A stretch of 8,116 nt of DNA, taken from assembly GCA_958346935.1 (NCBI GenBank), contig CATVTM010000080.1, forward strand, positions 1 to 8,116, read 5' to 3'. The DNA is from an uncultured Collinsella sp. (GTDB lineage Bacteria; Actinomycetota; Coriobacteriia; Coriobacteriales; Coriobacteriaceae). The notes beneath the pieces are model-generated. The model saw nothing but the letters and a program-made list of their open reading frames with translations, was not told the DNA's origin and made no database searches. The translations under genes were made by a program, and so were the position numbers. Below, piece by piece: positions 1-7,205 of this stretch (positions within the stretch are counted from its first letter, which is position 1; every line of letters begins with the position of its first letter).

Positions 1-746
1 AACTTGTAGAGAATAAAAACGAGTAGCAATACAGCTGGAATTAAAAGGGCAATTAAATTCCATTTAGAATACTCGGGGTTCTTTAGGCGAAAGACCAGGT
101 ACACCGATGGTAAAGCAATGAGAATAATCCACGCGCTACGACTCTTTGTCAGAAGCAGAGCGACCAAAAGAACTACAGAGCATAAGAGACGTTTCATCCT
201 GCCCGTCTCCAATTTATAGTTAATTACCACAGCAATAACTATCATTTGGCCAAATACGATTGCATGACCGAAAAAACTACGCAGTCGATACAAGGATGGA
301 TTATCAATCGTTACAGTTTGCAGAAAAGAAAAGGAACCATTTGTAACTAGTCGTTGACCTAAAACAATTTCAAGGACAAAGCTAAATAGGCAGGCGAACA
401 CCATAACGTTGCGAAGCATAAGCAATGCAGACTCAACCCAGTCATCATTCTTTGCTTTACCGTAAATATAACCAAGAAGAATGCAAAAGAAATACGAGCA
501 GACCGTAAGGAGGGATTCGTTAATGCTTCGGGACGTAAACGCAATAGCAGAAAAGAAAACTATCGCGCCCATAACGACAATGGGAATGGCGTTATTTAAA
601 AACACTTTGTAGAGACGCCCAGAAAGAACTTCTTTGAAAACGAGCAATCCTAGAACAGAAAAAAATAGTCCTTTAACGGGAGAAATGACACTTAAGATTG
701 CGGCGAAAATCAAAATAGTGAATTCATTAGTAAATAGCTCAAGCAT
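1..746 (-). CDS. Wzy-type polysaccharide polymerase / O-antigen ligase family membrane protein (partial, 3' end beyond the window)
   Basis: This frame is open without a stop from an ATG at 746 to the window edge, giving 248 codons of an incomplete protein. It is very hydrophobic, with membrane segments at roughly residues 8-37, 52-70, 82-96, 112-130, 160-176, 186-200, 203-219 and 230-247. Motifs typical of the Wzy/O-antigen ligase family are RLRSFFGHAIVFGQ (residues 154-167) and LLTKSRSAWI (198-207). The family joins lipid-linked repeat units on the outer face of the membrane. The start is supported by AGGTG six bases upstream, overlapping the stop codon of the GT2 gene, with only 9 bp between the genes. 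It is the most AT-rich gene here (19 of the first 60 bases are G/C), as is usual for wzy genes, which are often transferred. The family call is from motifs and topology; polymerase versus ligase cannot be settled from this part. Confidence 0.82.
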   Translation of the reverse strand, partial: MLELFTNEFTILIFAAILSVISPVKGLFFSVLGLLVFKEVLSGRLYKVFLNNAIPIVVMGAIVFFSAIAFTSRSINESLLTVCSYFFCILLGYIYGKAKNDDWVESALLMLRNVMVFACLFSFVLEIVLGQRLVTNGSFSFLQTVTIDNPSLYRLRSFFGHAIVFGQMIVIAVVINYKLETGRMKRLLCSVVLLVALLLTKSRSAWIILIALPSVYLVFRLKNPEYSKWNLIALLIPAVLLLVFILYK

Positions 747-755
747 TCTAAACAC

Positions 756-1700
756 CTACTTACTGTCACAGGAACTGATTAAGGCCTTAAAGTCACCAAG
801 CAGGGAACGATTTGACAGTTCATACTTACGGTATTTTAGAATGGTGCCTAAATCACTTATTTTTAGGCCACCTACGAGCAAGTGCAAACGGGCATTTAAA
901 ACAGAACCGTAATGCTCTATATGCGCAGAAGATATACGATAATCGCCAGGATTACTACTGCAGTATTCTTCTAAAACCTTAGAAAATCTCAAGCACATCC
1001 CTATCTCAGCAACACGAGATTTCCTGTCAATATGTCGCATCTCAGTTGCATTAGAGTCATGCCTACGGAACCGAATCAAGGGCTGATTTAGAAGTCTGAG
1101 GGTCCCCTTCAGTAATGAGAAGCGCCATAACATACCGTCATGAGCAAAATCATCCTGCCAATATGGCATGATTTCCCTTATAAAACTCGATTTTACGGCA
1201 TACGAACATCCAGGGCGCCGTACCGACATAAACTTGCTATCGAAAACCGGGGCCTCCAAATCGTCCAGAGGTTTGGAATCATCGACAGCACCATAGACTG
1301 TTACTTTTTTACCGCCGCTCTCATAAAACGGCTCGACGGCGCAGCTGAGAACGTCGATAGAGGGGTCCTTCTCGAGGATTGAGGACATCACAGCGATTTT
1401 ATCGGGTTCCCAGATATCATCCTGGTCGCACGGGAAGACGATTCCATCGTCTATGGATGCAAGGTCGAGAAGCCGCTTAAAGCTCTTGCGCCAGCCGAAA
1501 TTAGAGCGATTCTTGTTGATGGTCCAATTACCGAGTCCGTGTTCCTCGATATATTTGACAATGTGATCGAACGACCCGTCTGTCGAGCAATCATCCGCAA
1601 TCAGCACTCGGTCCGGAGACACTGTCTGAAGTCTTAAGCTATCTAGCTGCTCAGTAAGATATCGCGTGCCGTTGTAAACTGACATCACAACCGTAACCAT
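756..1700 (-). CDS. GT2-family glycosyltransferase (GT-A fold)
   Basis: A 314-residue glycosyltransferase expected to act on the cytoplasmic face of the membrane, moving a sugar from a nucleotide donor to the growing lipid-linked repeat unit. The N-terminus VTVVMSVYNG is the classic GT2 opening. ADDCSTD (35-41) is the nucleotide-binding acidic loop, and CDQDDIW (91-97) holds the metal-binding DxD-type motif. PGCSYAVK (163-170) and HDGMLWR (187-193) match the acceptor-side region where the family's catalytic base lies, and FRRHDSNAT (211-219) follows. This set resembles rhamnosyltransferase-like GT2 enzymes, but the sugar cannot be read from sequence. The length is typical of single-domain members. 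The ATG at 1700 has a GAAGG ribosome binding site six bases upstream and follows the GT4 stop by 17 bp. The C-terminal third is less conserved and more AT-rich than the N-terminal part. Confidence 0.93.
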   Translation of the reverse strand: MVTVVMSVYNGTRYLTEQLDSLRLQTVSPDRVLIADDCSTDGSFDHIVKYIEEHGLGNWTINKNRSNFGWRKSFKRLLDLASIDDGIVFPCDQDDIWEPDKIAVMSSILEKDPSIDVLSCAVEPFYESGGKKVTVYGAVDDSKPLDDLEAPVFDSKFMSVRRPGCSYAVKSSFIREIMPYWQDDFAHDGMLWRFSLLKGTLRLLNQPLIRFRRHDSNATEMRHIDRKSRVAEIGMCLRFSKVLEEYCSSNPGDYRISSAHIEHYGSVLNARLHLLVGGLKISDLGTILKYRKYELSNRSLLGDFKALISSCDSK

Positions 1701-1717
1701 TAAAAACCTTCATCCAA

Positions 1718-2935
1718 TTAAAGCTTAGCCATTAGCTGATCGTAAATACCGATAAGACGTTCTACATACGCGGTCTTTTCGAGGCAGCTGAAGTCCGCCT
1801 TCTCAACCGCCCCCCTGTAACGCGAGTAAACATCGGGATCGAGCATATTGACCATTGCGGCGGATAGCGACTCGGCATTGCCCGCGCTGAAGACCTCGCC
1901 GAGACCTTTCGACCTCACAAAGGAGGCAGCGTCGCCGACATCAGAGACGATGCACGGCAGACCGGCAGCGATCATGGCCTCATAGGCGACAAGCCCGAAC
2001 GTCTCTCGGCAAACCGAGGGCATAACGATTGCACGTGACCGCGTCATGACGGAAAGTACCTTGTCATGGGGCAGCGCGCCCATGAATTTGATATCCGGAT
2101 AACTGTCCGACAGCCTCTTCAATTCGGTACCGTCACCGATGACGATAGCGTCCACACCGGCCCTACTGGCGGCTTCGCAAAATAAATCGCAGCCCTTTTC
2201 AGGGCTCAGGCGACCAACGAATAGGTAAGCCTCGCAATCTGCATCAAACCCATGCTGGAATTTGTCCGCATCGACGTAATTTAAACAGTCGAATCGCTCG
2301 GCATCCCATGTTAGATAGGGCTCAATCAACCGACGACTGGAATCTGAAACGAAGGCGACAGCCGGGCGCAGCGCTCTCAAAACATATCCCTGCACGGAAA
2401 AGCGAACGGATCGATACAGTTTTTGGATATATGAGCGCTTGTCACAGTTGTGCAGCAGGCACTTCGGAGAACCGGGGGCAATTCCGCAGTTGCAATGATT
2501 AACATAATCGTAGAGTCCACCGTTGGAACAAACGAGGAAGTACTCATGGGCTGTGATCAGGCACTTGAACCCCCGTCGCCCTATGGCCGTGAATATCGAG
2601 GGAGAAAGGGAGTGCGTCCAAGAGTGAACGTGGACGACCGTCGTCTTCGGATCGAGCTGCTTCAGTAGATCATCCAGCGCCGTTTCCGAGCGCCTGTTCC
2701 AGATACCCTGAGCAGCGCCGGAGACGCCCCCGTTCAGGACGTCGTTCTGCCCGCAATTGACACAAACAACGCCCGATTCGATTAAGGAGGGATCGGGGTC
2801 ACCCAACGCTGAAAAGAAATAGCTGTTGACACCTATCCTCGCCAGAGCAGCTGCTGTTTCGATTGCGATTTTTGAAGCTCCGCCCCCGATATGGGGACGG
2901 TCGCAAATCGTTATCACTGTGGTGAAGTTACTCAT
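1718..2935 (-). CDS. GT4-family glycosyltransferase with cysteine-rich insert
   Basis: A 405-residue GT-B retaining glycosyltransferase of the repeat-unit assembly line. The N-terminal domain begins ITICDRPHIGGGASK, with the glycine-rich loop at 17-19. The C-terminal domain shows VGRLSPEKG (240-248) and the E-x7-E pair of GT4 enzymes in ETFGLVAYE (E311, E319), which contacts the nucleotide sugar. Between the domains is a cysteine-rich stretch (C136, C148, C150, C159, C164, within HEYFLVCSNGG and KCLLHNCDKRSY). A similar segment occurs in a recognisable GT4 subgroup and may bind metal; that role is inferred. I chose the ATG at 2935: it has AGGA six bases upstream, its ATGAGTAA overlaps the previous gene's stop by 8 bp (translational coupling), and the protein then begins directly with the first beta strand. 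An in-frame TTG at 2965 would add ten residues but lacks a ribosome binding site. Donor and acceptor are unknown. Confidence 0.93.
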   Translation of the reverse strand: MSNFTTVITICDRPHIGGGASKIAIETAAALARIGVNSYFFSALGDPDPSLIESGVVCVNCGQNDVLNGGVSGAAQGIWNRRSETALDDLLKQLDPKTTVVHVHSWTHSLSPSIFTAIGRRGFKCLITAHEYFLVCSNGGLYDYVNHCNCGIAPGSPKCLLHNCDKRSYIQKLYRSVRFSVQGYVLRALRPAVAFVSDSSRRLIEPYLTWDAERFDCLNYVDADKFQHGFDADCEAYLFVGRLSPEKGCDLFCEAASRAGVDAIVIGDGTELKRLSDSYPDIKFMGALPHDKVLSVMTRSRAIVMPSVCRETFGLVAYEAMIAAGLPCIVSDVGDAASFVRSKGLGEVFSAGNAESLSAAMVNMLDPDVYSRYRGAVEKADFSCLEKTAYVERLIGIYDQLMAKL

Positions 2936-4133
2936 GCACGGTCCTAGGTTTAATAGATCGGACAAACCGCTTTACACGCAGGCGCATCGACGGGGGGAGC
3001 AGCATTTTCAGACGGTCGAAAAGAGTCGCATTCGGCGCCAGGACGGAATCAAAGACTTGTAATCCTGTAGCCTCGAACTGCTCGATAACGGCATCGCGCC
3101 TCTCCTCAAGATCAGAGCGCTTATTAGGATCTTCATGCAGCAGCACATCATCCGGAGCAAGGCCGTTGTTAGAGTAGGCGACGTAATCGCCTATTTCATC
3201 GATCAATTTTGCCCCGCGCTCGGTCTTCACGATAACGGCCGAAACACCCTTCTCGGGATGTCCGCAGTCTTGGACAGACTCAGAACGCCAGGAATCACCG
3301 AGGATGATGTCGGCAGGACTGTCGCACCCTCTGAAAGGACAGCCGTAGCAAGACGATCTGCTGATCAGGCCTTTGATGTAGGAACCATAAAAGGGATCGA
3401 ATGCAGCGGGTCTCTTTATAATCCTGCCGTCGGATAACTCGATTTTTATGTTATGGCCCCATCCGAATTTCGATTTATCTCTAAAAGTCAGTGCGGTGAC
3501 ATCGGACTTCTCCCGAAGCTCGAGCCAGCCAACATAGGAACGAAACATGGAAGAGCTTGGTACACCGTGGCAAACAACGCTGACGGTTGTCAGCCCATCC
3601 ATCGGTTTACCCAAATAGAGACGCAGCGCGGAAACCTGACAAGGAGTACCGCTGAAGAGGACTCGCTTGCCGGATTTGAGATCGCTGAGCACTTCGGGAT
3701 ACGATTCGCTAGCATCGCTCTGGACATATTTGGACTTTTGCAGGAGCGCGATTTCGGCAAGCTCGGATATACCGATATGCCTGACGTGATCGACGCCATC
3801 CCAGGCGGCGCCGTAAACGCGCCCGCCGTCCGATAGTATACGTTTCGCAAGAAGGGAGAAGACGCCGCCGGACGAACTTTGCGCGAGCTCGTCCGGGTCA
3901 TCGCTCTGCAAGACAGCGGCGCGAATGGCCTCCGAGTCCGCGTCGACTTGGTTTTCGGCCGGACAGGTACGCAGGCAAAGACCGCAGGAGGTGCATCTCG
4001 CTGCGTCCACCACGGGATATTCGAAACCGTCGGGCGAGGTACGCATAGTAATAGCGGAAAAAGGGCATTTGGCCGCGCAAGCTCCGCAACCAAAGCAGGC
4101 CCGGTGAGAAACTGTGTCGATGTTCTTGCTCAA
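2928..4133 (-). CDS. FrhB-like iron-sulfur flavoprotein (coenzyme F420 hydrogenase/dehydrogenase beta-subunit family)
   Basis: A 401-residue protein with an N-terminal two-cluster ferredoxin domain: CFGCGACAAKCP (C13, C16, C19, C23) and CTSCGLCLRTCP (C47, C50, C53, C57), each able to hold one [4Fe-4S] cluster. FrhB/FdhB-type regions follow: SSSGGVFSLLAK (86-97), SGTPCQVSALR (161-171), VCHGVPSS (187-194) and CYGCPFRGCDSPADIILGDS (262-281). The family transfers electrons between iron-sulfur clusters, a flavin and a partner. Despite the name, F420 itself is not implied. Homologues often lie beside pyruvyl transferases in polysaccharide loci, as here, but their reaction is unknown to me. I prefer the TTG start at 4133: AGGGGG sits nine bases upstream, the gene then begins 13 bp after the pyruvyl transferase stop, and about 12 residues precede the first cysteine, as is usual. 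An ATG at 4163 lacks a ribosome binding site. Family call firm, substrate unknown. Confidence 0.9.
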   Translation of the reverse strand: MSKNIDTVSHRACFGCGACAAKCPFSAITMRTSPDGFEYPVVDAARCTSCGLCLRTCPAENQVDADSEAIRAAVLQSDDPDELAQSSSGGVFSLLAKRILSDGGRVYGAAWDGVDHVRHIGISELAEIALLQKSKYVQSDASESYPEVLSDLKSGKRVLFSGTPCQVSALRLYLGKPMDGLTTVSVVCHGVPSSSMFRSYVGWLELREKSDVTALTFRDKSKFGWGHNIKIELSDGRIIKRPAAFDPFYGSYIKGLISRSSCYGCPFRGCDSPADIILGDSWRSESVQDCGHPEKGVSAVIVKTERGAKLIDEIGDYVAYSNNGLAPDDVLLHEDPNKRSDLEERRDAVIEQFEATGLQVFDSVLAPNATLFDRLKMLLPPSMRLRVKRFVRSIKPRTVHE

Positions 4134-4142
4134 GCTAACTTT

Positions 4143-4148
4143 CCCCCT
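4143..4148 (-). promoter_or_regulatory. Ribosome binding site AGGGGG that fixes a TTG start
   Basis: AGGGGG on the minus strand overlaps the TAG stop of the pyruvyl transferase gene and lies nine bases before the TTG at 4133. It is the only strong Shine-Dalgarno sequence near the 5' end of the iron-sulfur gene, and it is why I place the start at the TTG rather than at the ATG at 4163. Confidence 0.6.
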
Positions 4149-5265
4149 ATTGCTCAAGAGCATCCAAGAGCCATTTTTTCGAAAACGTGATGAGCGACTC
4201 CACGTCGGACAGTCGCTTCTCATAGCCCTCGATTTCCGTAGCGTTCATGTGACTGTCATAGCCATCTAGCAGACGATCCTCGGTATTCGAAAGCCTCGAG
4301 AGGCTCTCGACTCGAGAGTTTTGAGAGCGCTTGTCGGTCTCCTCAAATCTCTTGAAGCAGTAATAGTCTTTGCGGAAAATTTGAGAAAACAGCGTACCGT
4401 GCAGCGAATCGGTTAACACGAACCGCGCGCTCGCCAGATAAGCGAGCCATTCATCGGGACCAAGCCCGTAACGCGGATTAAGCTGCTCGTCGACAGCATT
4501 TTTACCTGAACCGACAAGCGTCACGACCTCGCAGCCGAGCTCTTTTGAAATCGAATCGACAGCTTTCCTGTAAAACGGCCTATTCCCAAGGAAATAGCAG
4601 ACGATTTTCCCGGGCTCAGGACATTTACCGTTGATGAGCGGGGCCCAGTCCTCTTTCGACAGGAGCAGGACAGGGTCCACAACCTGTGAAGGGCGCTCGA
4701 GACCGAGGGATTCGACAAAATCCGCGCCCGCATCTTCACGAACAGACACAGAGCTGAACGTTTTAATCAGATCGGTAATGATCTTTTTCTTCCTCTGCGT
4801 GGTGCTCGTGACACCGAAGCTGGGTGCATACGCGATTCTCTTATCGCTGTCGCTTAGAAAGGAGAGATAGAAATTCCTATTCAAAAGATAAGGGGACCAG
4901 ATTTGATCAGATCCGCAGACGTATGCATCGTATTTTCCCCGTAAATCGACCAGTCCGTCTGTATCGACAATCCGATCAGTGGTCTCGATGTTCTGGCTCA
5001 AAAAGCGATTGAATACGTCAGCCGTCGAGGATCCGAAGTCATCATGTTCCTTCTTGCGATTGAATAGCTCGCGTGCTTTGCCAGCAAATAAATCGAAGGA
5101 GTTCCGGTTGATCGCCCAGTTCAGTAGCTTTTCTTTAACGCAGGGAAGATAGTCGGCGTCGACAACGTCATGCCCTTCTGCCTTCAAAAACTGCTGTAGG
5201 GCATAAGCCTGAAGCAACGTACCGAAATTTTGATTATGGAGCCACGTTAAAATACAAATTTTCAT
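4147..5265 (-). CDS. Polysaccharide pyruvyl transferase family protein
   Basis: A 372-residue member of the polysaccharide pyruvyl transferase family (CsaB/Pvg1-like GT-B fold), expected to move pyruvate from phosphoenolpyruvate onto a sugar as a ketal, which adds negative charge to the glycan. Visible motifs in order are the N-terminal NFGTLLQAYALQ (13-24), YVCGSDQIW (115-123), SVREDAG (174-180), VDPVLLL (196-202) and the family signature LTDSLHGT (284-291), whose histidine is conserved in the active site. The length is normal for the family. The ATG at 5265 shares one base with the stop of the upstream GT4 gene (TAATG), so translation is probably coupled. The iron-sulfur flavoprotein follows directly, a pairing that recurs in polysaccharide loci. 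Some family members do other things than pyruvylation, so the exact reaction is inferred. Confidence 0.92.
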   Translation of the reverse strand: MKICILTWLHNQNFGTLLQAYALQQFLKAEGHDVVDADYLPCVKEKLLNWAINRNSFDLFAGKARELFNRKKEHDDFGSSTADVFNRFLSQNIETTDRIVDTDGLVDLRGKYDAYVCGSDQIWSPYLLNRNFYLSFLSDSDKRIAYAPSFGVTSTTQRKKKIITDLIKTFSSVSVREDAGADFVESLGLERPSQVVDPVLLLSKEDWAPLINGKCPEPGKIVCYFLGNRPFYRKAVDSISKELGCEVVTLVGSGKNAVDEQLNPRYGLGPDEWLAYLASARFVLTDSLHGTLFSQIFRKDYYCFKRFEETDKRSQNSRVESLSRLSNTEDRLLDGYDSHMNATEIEGYEKRLSDVESLITFSKKWLLDALEQ

Positions 5266-6374
5266 TAATTCACCGTTTCAAATAACTTCAGGTAGTACTC
5301 TTCGAGCTTGGGCGCTGCCCTAAAGATGTCATAAGATTCAAGCCCCAGAGATGCTTGGGGATCGGAACGATTAACGACATCTGTGCGTGTGGTAAGGATC
5401 GCATTGGACCAGCCCTCAATGCCCGCACTCAACGGAACGAAGCTGCACCGACCGGATAGCGCGACCTCGTTGGGGACCCTCTCAGAGCAGATGCACGGGA
5501 GACCGGAGACCTGGGCCTCAATCGCGACCATTCCGAGGCCCTCGTACAGACTAGGGAGAACGAATAAATCAAGCGCCTGATAGACGTCCTGTACATTGGA
5601 AATCTGACCGAGAAAACGCACCGCTGACGCAATTCCCAGCGAGCGCGCCTTTTCCTCCGCCTGCGGTCTCAACTTTCCATCGCCGCAGATAACAAGGATG
5701 GAATCAGGATTCTGAGCATAAACCGCCTTGAAAACATCAAGCAAAAACAGCTGATTCTTCTGGGGGATGAACCTACCGATATTCCCCAATACCAGCGTAT
5801 CGTCCTGCGCTCCAAGCCCAGCACGTTGCTCATCCCTAATCGATCGATTGAAAGAAAAACAGCTCAAATCGATAGCATTATTAAAGACGGTAAAATGGGA
5901 TGAGCCGAACAGCCATTTACCGGCATACTCAGTACAGGCCGCCAAATCAGTTGGATACCTTGTCGAAAACAGTTTCAAAAAGCCTTTAAGGGCATTTTTT
6001 GCAAACTCGCCTTTGCCGCTCGTCGAGTGGCTGTGGGCGATACGCACGGGTACCCCTGCCTTCTTCGCGGCGCGAAGCGGAAAGACGGAAAGCGCGTTGA
6101 TATGGCTGTGCACTATCTTCCAGCCCTCTTGCGTAAAGAGGCTTTGAAGCTCTCGCTGATATTCAATCGCATGCTGGTAGGGCGGAATCTCAAAGATTCG
6201 ACCACCAAGCGATTCGATCTCTTCACGTGGCACGAGCGTCGAATCTGAATCGACAAGAAAATCGAACTGGACTTTACTTCGGTCAATATGGCGATAATAG
6301 TTCATGACAACGGCCTCGACGCCGCCGCCAACCATCTTGCCAACAATCTGGGCTACCCTAATCGGTTCAGTCAT
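5265..6374 (-). CDS. GT4-family glycosyltransferase, EpsF-like
   Basis: A 369-residue retaining glycosyltransferase of the GT4 family, close in motif order to EpsF-type exopolysaccharide enzymes. The N-terminal domain has VAQIVGKMVGGGVEAVV with the acceptor-side glycine loop (16-18), VHSHINALS (88-96) and RIAHSHSTSG (111-120). The C-terminal donor domain has LGNIGRFIPQKNQ (196-208), VICGDGKLR (228-236) and PSLYEGLGMVAIEAQ (274-288), in which E278 and E286 form the E-x7-E pair. It has no signal peptide or membrane span, so it should work at the inner membrane face, probably adding one of the first sugars after the priming step since its gene directly follows the phosphotransferase. The ATG at 6374 begins immediately after that gene's TAG, with no gap and only a weak GGTG upstream, so coupled translation is likely. 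Base composition is visibly lower in GC than the gene before it. Confidence 0.93.
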   Translation of the reverse strand: MTEPIRVAQIVGKMVGGGVEAVVMNYYRHIDRSKVQFDFLVDSDSTLVPREEIESLGGRIFEIPPYQHAIEYQRELQSLFTQEGWKIVHSHINALSVFPLRAAKKAGVPVRIAHSHSTSGKGEFAKNALKGFLKLFSTRYPTDLAACTEYAGKWLFGSSHFTVFNNAIDLSCFSFNRSIRDEQRAGLGAQDDTLVLGNIGRFIPQKNQLFLLDVFKAVYAQNPDSILVICGDGKLRPQAEEKARSLGIASAVRFLGQISNVQDVYQALDLFVLPSLYEGLGMVAIEAQVSGLPCICSERVPNEVALSGRCSFVPLSAGIEGWSNAILTTRTDVVNRSDPQASLGLESYDIFRAAPKLEEYYLKLFETVN

Positions 6375-7130
6375 CTAGCAAGCACCGCCACCGGTAAAGA
6401 CCTCAACGACTGTGAGGAGAACAATCTTTAAATCGGTGACCACGCCGCGTTTGGCGATGTACTCCAGGTCGCGTCGGACCATGCCGTCGAAATCGGTGTC
6501 GTTGCGGTCCGTCACCTGCCACCAGCCGGTGATCCCGGGCTTCACGGCCAGGCGCTGCAGGTCGAATTCTGTGTACTCGGCCACCTCGTTGGGCAGCGGC
6601 GGACGCGGGCCCACGACGGACATCTGGCCCAGGAACACGTTGAGGAACTGCGGGAACTCGTCGATGGAGTGCTTGCGGATGAACTTGCCGATCTTGGTGA
6701 CGCGGGGGTCGTCCTTCATCTTGAACATGGCACCGGCGATCTCGTTCTGTTCCTTGAGCTCGGCGAGGCGCTCGTCGGCGTCTTTGTACATGGAGCGAAA
6801 CTTCCACATGCGGAAGGTGGAAAGGCTGCCGTCACGGTGGGTCTGGCCCACGCGGATCTGGCTGTAGAACGGGTTGCCCTCGCTCTCCAGGCGGATGGCC
6901 GCGGCGAGCACCAAGCTCGGAATGGCAATGACGGCCAGCACGCAGCCGCTGAACACGATGTCGAAGGCGCGCTTGACGGCGCGGTATGCCAGGCGCGTGC
7001 GGTCCCAGTCCTTCACGGCCTGAATGGCCTTGTAGCGCATCCTCGCGTCGCCGCCATTCATGGCCTGCGCAACAAGCGCGGCCCCTACCGGCGCGTTTTG
7101 CCCTGTCACTTCTTTACTAGTCAAGTTCAA
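6375..7130 (-). CDS. Undecaprenyl-phosphate sugar-1-phosphate transferase (monotopic phosphoglycosyl transferase)
   Basis: A 251-residue enzyme that starts the repeat unit by moving a sugar-1-phosphate from a UDP-sugar to undecaprenyl phosphate at the cytoplasmic membrane. It is the short form: a soluble N-terminal stretch of about 50 residues, then KRAFDIVFS (53-61) leading into one hydrophobic re-entrant segment (about 57-80), then the catalytic domain. Signature motifs are FRMWKFRSMYKDADERL (106-122), SIDEFPQFLNV (155-165) with the catalytic Asp-Glu pair D157-E158, SVVGPRPPLP (171-180), PGITGWWQV (198-206) and DLEYI (221-225). There is no multi-span N-terminal domain as in full-length WcaJ/WbaP. 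The start is TTG at 7130, supported by AGGGA seven bases upstream; GTG and ATG codons further in lack one. GC content is high, as in the NusG-like gene before it (40 of 60 bases at 6601-6660). The sugar, often galactose or glucose, cannot be determined here. Confidence 0.95.
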   Translation of the reverse strand: MNLTSKEVTGQNAPVGAALVAQAMNGGDARMRYKAIQAVKDWDRTRLAYRAVKRAFDIVFSGCVLAVIAIPSLVLAAAIRLESEGNPFYSQIRVGQTHRDGSLSTFRMWKFRSMYKDADERLAELKEQNEIAGAMFKMKDDPRVTKIGKFIRKHSIDEFPQFLNVFLGQMSVVGPRPPLPNEVAEYTEFDLQRLAVKPGITGWWQVTDRNDTDFDGMVRRDLEYIAKRGVVTDLKIVLLTVVEVFTGGGAC

Positions 7131-7137
7131 ATCTACG

Positions 7138-7153
7138 TCCCTGTCCTCAGGGA
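7138..7153 (-). promoter_or_regulatory. Small hairpin covering the phosphotransferase ribosome binding site
   Basis: On the minus strand TCCCTG-AGGA-CAGGGA can fold into a perfect 6 bp stem with a four-base loop. Its 3' arm contains the AGGGA that serves as Shine-Dalgarno for the TTG start at 7130. Folding would hide the site, so translation of the priming enzyme may be damped or conditional. The sequence is seen; the regulatory role is inferred. Confidence 0.4.
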
Positions 7154-7205
7154 TCCCCCAATCGATGAATTCAAATTGCGAATGAATTTCCAGTGCGACG
7201 TCTCC

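Noticed and set aside
359..544. Short minus-strand frame of 61 codons in the left AT-rich region
   Set aside because: It lies out of frame inside the partial polymerase gene, whose own frame is open over 1-746 with clear family motifs.
2936..2965. Longer GT4 protein from TTG at 2965
   Set aside because: There is no Shine-Dalgarno, the extra residues do not belong to the domain, and the ATG at 2935 has AGGA and a coupled overlap with the preceding stop.
3453..4093. Several 60-170 codon frames on both strands over the iron-sulfur protein gene
   Set aside because: They are shadows of a gene with unmistakable cysteine and FrhB motifs, and none has its own motif or ribosome binding site.
4134..4223. 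Upstream starts for the iron-sulfur protein (position 4223, ATG at 4163)
   Set aside because: They overlap the pyruvyl transferase gene, lack ribosome binding sites and add residues with no family counterpart. The ATG at 4163 remains possible.
7151..7172. GGATCC, ATCGAT and GAATTC within 22 bp, resembling a cloning polylinker
   Set aside because: The surrounding operon reads through naturally and the flanks are ordinary leader sequence. Three palindromic hexamers can co-occur by chance, and no vector sequence is visible.
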